Part shown: positions 59,905 to 64,000 of the stretch, in pieces
How the letters are laid out: the number at the start of each line of letters is the position of its first letter
Numbering within the stretch: the stretch's first letter is position 1
NCBI RefSeq assembly: GCF_947648125.1
Contig: NZ_CANSMR010000021.1
Location: 1 to 64,000 of the forward strand
Source of the DNA: an uncultured Bradyrhizobium sp.
GTDB lineage: Bacteria > Pseudomonadota > Alphaproteobacteria > Rhizobiales > Xanthobacteraceae
Direction of reading: 5' to 3'
Length of the DNA: 64,000 nt
The notes under the pieces: generated by a model
Told to the model about the DNA's origin: nothing
Databases searched by the model: none
The model's input: only the letters and a program-made list of their open reading frames with translations
Translations under genes and position numbers: made by a program

Positions 59905-59939
59905 GATGATTCCTCCCCGAACGTCGACCAGCATCTCGC

Positions 59940-60515
59940 TTAGGCGCCCACCACCGCGTCGACAAAAGTCGCGGCTGACTCCTTTAACTGCTTTCGGCTG
60001 TAGCCGGCGCGCTCCATCACGGCGAGGCCGCGCGTGAAGGTCACGATGACCCGCGCCAGCCGGTGGGCGTCGGCTGCCCGCCGTCCGCCCGGCGTGGCGC
60101 CGAGGGTCTTGCCGAGCAGCTGCTCGAGCCGGCCCAGCACATCCTGCACGCGCTGGCGCACCGCGGCGCTCGAAATCCCCGCATCGAGCGCCGTGCGCGT
60201 GGTCAGGCAGCCGCGCGCCGGCGAGCCGTCGGTCATGTTGACGATGATCATGTCGAAGAAACTTCGCAGAGCGGTGGTCGTGTCGCGGTGGGCCAGCGCA
60301 TTGCCCGCCGCTTCGAGGAACTGCGCGGCATATTGATCGAAGGCGCGCAGGAAGATCGCTTCCTTGTCGCCATAGGCGTTGTAGAGGCTGCCGCGCTGCA
60401 CGCCGGTCGCGGCCGCGAGGTCCTGCATGGTCGCGTCGTGCAGGCCCTTGCGCCAGAACACGTCGAGCGCGGTTGCGATCACGTTGTCCTCGTCGAACTG
60501 CCGCACGCCTACCAT
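59940..60515 (-). CDS. TetR-family transcriptional regulator
   Basis: 191 residues from ATG 60515 (MVGVRQFDEDNVIATAL), nine bases after GGAG; an ATG five codons earlier is possible. The helix-turn-helix is ATMQDLAAATGVQRGSLYNAYGDKEAIFLRAF near residue 33. The C-terminal domain has the ARGCLTTRTALDAGIS and VIVTFTRGLAVMERAGYSRKQL blocks of the AcuR/YjdC-like group, which answer to reactive small molecules. It diverges from a YdhR-type gene across a 42-bp palindrome, so it very probably represses that gene and itself. Confidence 0.9.
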   Translation of the reverse strand: MVGVRQFDEDNVIATALDVFWRKGLHDATMQDLAAATGVQRGSLYNAYGDKEAIFLRAFDQYAAQFLEAAGNALAHRDTTTALRSFFDMIIVNMTDGSPARGCLTTRTALDAGISSAAVRQRVQDVLGRLEQLLGKTLGATPGGRRAADAHRLARVIVTFTRGLAVMERAGYSRKQLKESAATFVDAVVGA

Positions 60516-60536
60516 GTGATTTCGCTCCATCAAGCT

Positions 60537-60578
60537 ATTCTTGACACTATCGTTAAGATTGACGATGATGTCAAGAAT
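60537..60578. promoter_or_regulatory. Palindromic operator between TetR and YdhR-type genes
   Basis: Outer arms ATTCTTGACA (60537-60546) and TGTCAAGAAT (60569-60578) are perfectly complementary. Inner arms ATCGT (60549-60553) and ACGAT (60562-60566) share the same centre. In all, 17 of 21 positions are symmetric. It fills the divergent gap and would cover the promoters, as expected for a TetR operator; the size allows two dimers. Confidence 0.72.
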
Positions 60579-60597
60579 GATGACACAGGAGACCGGG

Positions 60598-60912
60598 ATG
60601 ATTACCGCCATCACGACGTTCAGCTTGCCAAAGCCGATCACGCGCGAGGAAGCGCGCAGCATCTTCCTGAGCACCGCGCCGATCTATCGCGGCGTCCAGG
60701 GACTGTTTCGCAAGACCTATGTGCTGTCCGAGGACGGCATGACGGCCGGCGGCATCTATTTCTGGAATTCGCGGGGCGAGGCGGAAGCGCTGTACACCGA
60801 TGCCTGGCGCGCCCGCGCCCGTGAGAAATACGGCGCCGATCCGACGGTGACTTATTTCGAAAGTCCCGTGGTGGTGGATAATGTGACCAAGGGGATTGTC
60901 ACCGACCGGTAG
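60598..60912 (+). CDS. YdhR-family monooxygenase-like protein
   Basis: 104 residues from ATG 60598, seven bases after AGGAG. It opens MITAITTFSLPKPITREEARSIFLSTAPIYRGVQGLFRKTYVLSEDG and continues GGIYFWNSRGEAEALYTDAW, the dimeric alpha/beta-barrel pattern of YdhR and related antibiotic-biosynthesis-monooxygenase-like proteins. These act without metal or flavin or serve in small-molecule binding; activity is rarely known. Regulation by the divergent TetR through the palindrome is likely. Confidence 0.85.
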   Translation: MITAITTFSLPKPITREEARSIFLSTAPIYRGVQGLFRKTYVLSEDGMTAGGIYFWNSRGEAEALYTDAWRARAREKYGADPTVTYFESPVVVDNVTKGIVTDR

Positions 60913-60939
60913 CACCAGCGCAGCAACGGCGGAGGTGCT

Positions 60940-62070
60940 TCACAGCGCATTGAGCGCTCTGCGCGACGGGGCGAGCGGCAGCCATTCCGGAATCTGTCGC
61001 TTGGCGAGCCAGTATGGCCGCCAGATCGCGCGCCAGGTCGGGCGGTCGAGAGATGCAGCGCCCCATTTGCGTTGCGCCATGTCGATCCGCAACAGGTCGT
61101 GCGCATGCAGCCATTGGCGCGCTGCCCACCAAACCTCGCGCGGCACGGCGGTGTTTCGGATGCCCCTGAGCTCGGCGACCCCGGGTAGTGGATCGTCGAA
61201 GCGGACTGCAACCTTCAGGGTGGCGATGCGCTGCCCGCATCGCTTGACGCTCCAGAGCCGCGAGCGATTGTGGGCGAGATTGGTGCCGTAGCTGCGCAGG
61301 CAATTCTGCATGGCGTCGGCTTCGTCCGAGATATCCGTGGTCGAGTTCAGCGGGACGAAGTCGTAACCGTCAACGTGGCCCGGCTGCAGCCACATGTCGG
61401 CGATCTCCTGCGAGCCGAGGCTGACATGCAGGACAATCATTGTGTGCCACGCCTCGGCGGCAGCGAGCGCCGAGCCGATCTGCATGTTCGGTGTCCATCT
61501 CCGGTCGATCAGCGTATGTCCCAGCGTGGTCGGCTGGCTAGAGAACCACGCCCACAGGCTGACGAGCCGCAATCGCGCAGGATCGGTACGCGGCGGCGCG
61601 CGGACTAGCTCGCGCGCGATCCAGACGGCGGCCTGCGCGTGCGCGACTTCGGCAACCGTGGCGACGGATTGCAGCCAGATCGGCGCGAGCTTCGGCGATC
61701 GCGGCAGGTGGTTCGCGATCTGCCGGCGAAACAACTCGCCATCGGGAAGTGCCGTGATCGGACGTGTGAGCGCTTCCGGCGGAAGCCTTCGCAGCCACAG
61801 CGGAATGCGCGCCGCGGCTGCGGCATCCGGGAGGGACTGGCCATCGATGACGCGTGCGAGCGCACGCGCAGGATCGAGCCCGGTCCCCGGCACGGCTAAC
61901 GCAAACAGCAGCGCAGGAAAGCTTGCAGCAAGGTCGGCAAGACGCGTGTGCCGCACGGCCAGCGCGCGGATTCTTCCCTGAACGTGTGGGTGATATCTCC
62001 GCAGCTGTCGTTCGAGCAGCGCAGAGCGTGTGGCCACTCGACGAGAGGCCAGCAGAAGCGGCAAGGTCAT
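60940..62070 (-). CDS. PcfJ-like domain protein of unknown function
   Basis: 376 residues from ATG 62070 (MTLPLLLASRRVATRS); the frame continues upstream but through the leader hairpin. The first ~230 residues are helical and Arg/Leu-rich. The distinctive part is near residues 255-305: STTDISDEADAMQNCLRSYGTNLAHNRSRLWSVKRCGQRIATLKVAVR. It resembles the PcfJ-type core, in which a conserved Met-x-x-Cys-x-x-x-Tyr is followed by an ATLEV-like strand. PcfJ is named from conjugative plasmids, but chromosomal copies of unknown role are common. No conjugation genes are nearby. Confidence 0.72.
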   Translation of the reverse strand: MTLPLLLASRRVATRSALLERQLRRYHPHVQGRIRALAVRHTRLADLAASFPALLFALAVPGTGLDPARALARVIDGQSLPDAAAAARIPLWLRRLPPEALTRPITALPDGELFRRQIANHLPRSPKLAPIWLQSVATVAEVAHAQAAVWIARELVRAPPRTDPARLRLVSLWAWFSSQPTTLGHTLIDRRWTPNMQIGSALAAAEAWHTMIVLHVSLGSQEIADMWLQPGHVDGYDFVPLNSTTDISDEADAMQNCLRSYGTNLAHNRSRLWSVKRCGQRIATLKVAVRFDDPLPGVAELRGIRNTAVPREVWWAARQWLHAHDLLRIDMAQRKWGAASLDRPTWRAIWRPYWLAKRQIPEWLPLAPSRRALNAL

Positions 62071-62420
62071 GATATGGTTCCGCGAGCGCGGAGCCGTAAG
62101 GCCCGCGGCAGACTGGATTGCGTGTGGGCGTTGCGATTTCACCCGGGATTCGATCCCGGGACCCGCGTCAATTATCGCGCGGCGAACCCGGGAAGCGTGC
62201 AGACCTGAACAACGTCGCCTCCTGCATTGGAATTGCGGAGCGCTCCCATAGCCCATTTCCAACCGATAGGCAACGTGAAGTTGTCGATCGCATTTTAACG
62301 ATGCGTCGTGTGTGCGATGAGCCTCACCGCGCAGTTGGTGACCAAGGTCCCTTCACGATCCCGGTCAACGACGATAGTCTCGTGGGAGGGGCTAACAAGA
62401 AACGTAGGTGGGAGACTCCA
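62071..62420. other. Divergent intergenic region with a perfect hairpin
   Basis: A gap of 350 bp between the leftward PcfJ-like gene and the rightward aldo/keto reductase. CCCGGGAT (62142-62149) and ATCCCGGG (62153-62160) form a perfect 8-bp stem with a TCG loop. Its GGGATTCGATCCC core looks like a tRNA T-arm, but no tRNA can be built around it. Further right is an AT-richer stretch (GATCGCATTTTAACGATGCG, 62287-62306) that may hold the reductase promoter. No supported gene is present. Confidence 0.5.
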
Positions 62421-63461
62421 ATGACCCAACAACAACCCTCCGGTCGCGCGGCACTGCCGCGCCGCAGGCTTGGCCGCACCGGGCTCGATGTCTCCATTCT
62501 CGGCTTCGGCACTGCGCCGCTCGGCGACCTCTTTGCGCGGCTCGACGACGCCACCGCGATCGCAGCAGCGGAGCGGGCGTTTGCATTGGGCGTGAATCTG
62601 CTCGATTCCTCACCGCTCTATGGACATGGTCTCGCCGAGCATCGCTGCGGCACCGCGCTGCGCCGCGTGGCGCGCGACGACATCGTCGTCTGCACCAAGG
62701 TCGGGCGGTGGATGGACGCGTTCCACGGCCGCGGCGACGGCTCGAACTTCGTCGGCGGCGCGCCGCATCGCGCGGTGGTCGATTATTCCTATGACGGCAC
62801 CATGCGCTCCGTCGAGCAGTCGCTGCTGCGGCTCGGCACCGATCGCATCGACCTGCTCCTGATCCACGACGTCGACGTCTGGACCCATGGTGCCGATGCG
62901 ATCGAAGCCAGGTTCCGCGAGGCGATGGAGGGCGCCTATGTCGCGCTCGACAAATTGCGCGCCGAGCGTGTGGTCAAGGGGATCGGGATCGGTGTCAACG
63001 AGGCCGAGATGTGCGTGCGCTTCGCCAAGGCCGGCACGTTCGACACCATGCTGCTCGCCGGCCGCTACTCGCTGCTGGAGCAGCCGGCGCTTGCCGAATT
63101 CCTGCCGCTCGCGCAAGCCCAGGGCATCGGTGTGATGCTCGGCGGCGTGTTCAACTCCGGCATCCTGGCGACCGGCGCAGTTGCCGGCGCCAAGTACAAT
63201 TACAAGGACGCGCCGCCCGACGTGATGCAGAAGGTGGCGGCAATCGAGCGCGTCTGCCGCGCGCACGGCGTGGCGCTCGCGACCGCCGCGCTGCATTTCG
63301 CGCTGGGCCATCCGGCGGTCGCGAGCGTCGTGCTCGGCGCGCAGACGCCGCAGGAGGTCGAGCGCAACGCCGCCGCATTGTCGTCGCCCGTCCCCGCCGC
63401 GCTCTGGCGCGACCTGAAAGCCGAGGGGCTGCTCGACCAGCACGCGCCGGTGCCGGCATGA
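62421..63461 (+). CDS. Aldo/keto reductase (D-threo-aldose/L-fucose 1-dehydrogenase-like)
   Basis: 346 residues from ATG 62421, six bases after GGGAG; an upstream extension of the frame has no support. The catalytic tetrad is Asp62 and Tyr67 (NLLDSSPLYGHG), Lys93 (VCTKVGRW) and His149 (LLIHDVD). The start RRLGRTGLDVSILGFGTAPLG and the GRYSLLEQPALAEFLPLAQAQGIGVMLGGVFNSGIL block match the subgroup of aldose 1-dehydrogenases and pyridoxal dehydrogenases. It overlaps the next gene as ATGA. With a lactonase-type amidohydrolase after it, oxidation of a sugar such as L-fucose to its lactone is the likely reaction; the sugar itself is inferred. Confidence 0.9.
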   Translation: MTQQQPSGRAALPRRRLGRTGLDVSILGFGTAPLGDLFARLDDATAIAAAERAFALGVNLLDSSPLYGHGLAEHRCGTALRRVARDDIVVCTKVGRWMDAFHGRGDGSNFVGGAPHRAVVDYSYDGTMRSVEQSLLRLGTDRIDLLLIHDVDVWTHGADAIEARFREAMEGAYVALDKLRAERVVKGIGIGVNEAEMCVRFAKAGTFDTMLLAGRYSLLEQPALAEFLPLAQAQGIGVMLGGVFNSGILATGAVAGAKYNYKDAPPDVMQKVAAIERVCRAHGVALATAALHFALGHPAVASVVLGAQTPQEVERNAAALSSPVPAALWRDLKAEGLLDQHAPVPA

Positions 63462-64000
63462 CGCGGATCGATGCCCATCACCATGTGTGGCGACTTTCGC
63501 GCGCCGATTACGGCTGGCTGACGCCTGAACGCGGGCCGATCTACCGCGACTTCGGCTTGGCCGACCTGATGCCGCACCTCGCCGCGGCCGCCATCGACGG
63601 CACGATCCTGGTGCAGGCGGCGCCGACCGAGGCGGAGACGGCGTTCATGCTCGACGTCGCCAAAGGCGCGGAGCTGGTACGCGGCGTGGTCGGCTGGATC
63701 GACCTCGATGCCGACGACGCCGCGGCGCGGATCGATGCGATCGCCGGGCGCGAGCTGCTGGTCGGCCTGCGGCCGATGGTGCAGGACATCGCCGACGACG
63801 ACTGGCTGCTGCGGCCGGAACTGGCCGCGCCGCTCGAGGCCATGGCGCAGTACGGCCTCGTGTTCGACGCGCTGGTATTGCCGCGCCATTTGCCGCGGCT
63901 CGTTCAGGTGGTCGATGGCCATCCGGACCTGCAATTCGTGCTCGACCATTTCGGCAAGCCGCAACTCGCAACCGGCGACATCGCGGCCTGGAAGGACGAC
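63458..64000 (+). CDS. Amidohydrolase family protein (L-fuconolactonase-like), 3' end missing
   Basis: The ATG at 63458 overlaps the reductase stop by 4 bp, and the frame stays open to the end of the window, giving 181 residues. It begins MTRIDAHHHVWRLSRADYGWLTPERGPIYRDF, the metal-site opening of the amidohydrolase_2 family, and continues with GTILVQAAPTEAETAFMLDVA, VVGWIDLDADDAAARIDAIAG, LVGLRPMVQDI and LQFVLDHFGKP, all typical of L-fuconolactonase and related sugar lactonases. It would hydrolyse the lactone made by the preceding dehydrogenase. The C-terminal third is outside the window. Confidence 0.9.
   Translation, partial: MTRIDAHHHVWRLSRADYGWLTPERGPIYRDFGLADLMPHLAAAAIDGTILVQAAPTEAETAFMLDVAKGAELVRGVVGWIDLDADDAAARIDAIAGRELLVGLRPMVQDIADDDWLLRPELAAPLEAMAQYGLVFDALVLPRHLPRLVQVVDGHPDLQFVLDHFGKPQLATGDIAAWKDD

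Noticed and set aside
62132-62170. A tRNA-like T-arm sequence, possible tRNA fragment or attachment site
   Set aside because: No acceptor stem, anticodon arm or D-arm can be built within 80 bases upstream. The hairpin loop is only three bases when fully paired, and no integrase or second copy is present.

Overview
The window is GC-rich and densely coded. Its gene families (OprB-type porin with a mature N-terminus starting AADLLTKAPP, ROK and LysR regulators, several ABC importers, paaZ/paaG, HyuAB, PxpABC) suggest a soil or root-associated alphaproteobacterium of the Bradyrhizobium type. That assignment is inference from gene content; there is no rRNA or other phylogenetic marker here. No tRNA, rRNA, CRISPR array, insertion sequence or phage gene was recognised.

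Layout. (1) 1-10386: the 3' 9.8 kb of a giant filamentous-haemagglutinin-like exoprotein gene, followed 22 bp later by an ECF sigma factor. (2) 10691-21150: carbohydrate block. A divergent ROK regulator and an SDR dehydrogenase read right. A periplasmic sugar-binding protein, double-domain ATPase and permease read left, followed by an OprB porin and a second complete sugar importer with a single-domain ATPase. (3) 21283-36101: a leftward catabolic operon of hydantoinase A and B, a TorT-like binding protein, an ATPase, two permeases and a three-subunit molybdenum hydroxylase, headed by an AraC regulator. It looks like uptake, hydroxylation and ATP-driven opening of a nitrogen heterocycle. (4) 36312-45419: a leftward operon livG-livF-livH-livM-binding protein-pxpA-accB-accC-pxpB-pxpC. 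It encodes all the domains of a urea-carboxylase-like biotin enzyme as separate subunits, with its own importer. Two paralogous LysR genes bracket it. (5) 46613-50205: a TetR regulator and paaZ-paaG (phenylacetyl-CoA degradation). A shared operator-like motif lies before the TetR gene and before paaG. (6) 50593-58594: an AraC regulator, a DUF4424 protein, an acyl-CoA-dehydrogenase-like flavoprotein, a LivJ-like binding protein, a membrane protein and a hydrolase. Two copies of a roughly 135-bp intergenic element precede the flavoprotein and the binding protein. (7) 58642-64000: small metabolic genes (methyltransferase, GFA protein, TetR/YdhR pair, PcfJ-like protein) and the start of an aldose dehydrogenase-lactonase operon that runs off the window.

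Recurring themes. Genes within an operon are often joined by 4-bp ATGA overlaps. Each of the five ABC binding-protein genes is followed by a GC-rich stem-loop, which would favour excess binding protein over membrane components. The strongest candidates for undescribed biology are the duplicated intergenic element at 53154-53287 and 55111-55247, the HyuAB-molybdenum hydroxylase-ABC operon, and the split biotin carboxylase/PxpA operon.
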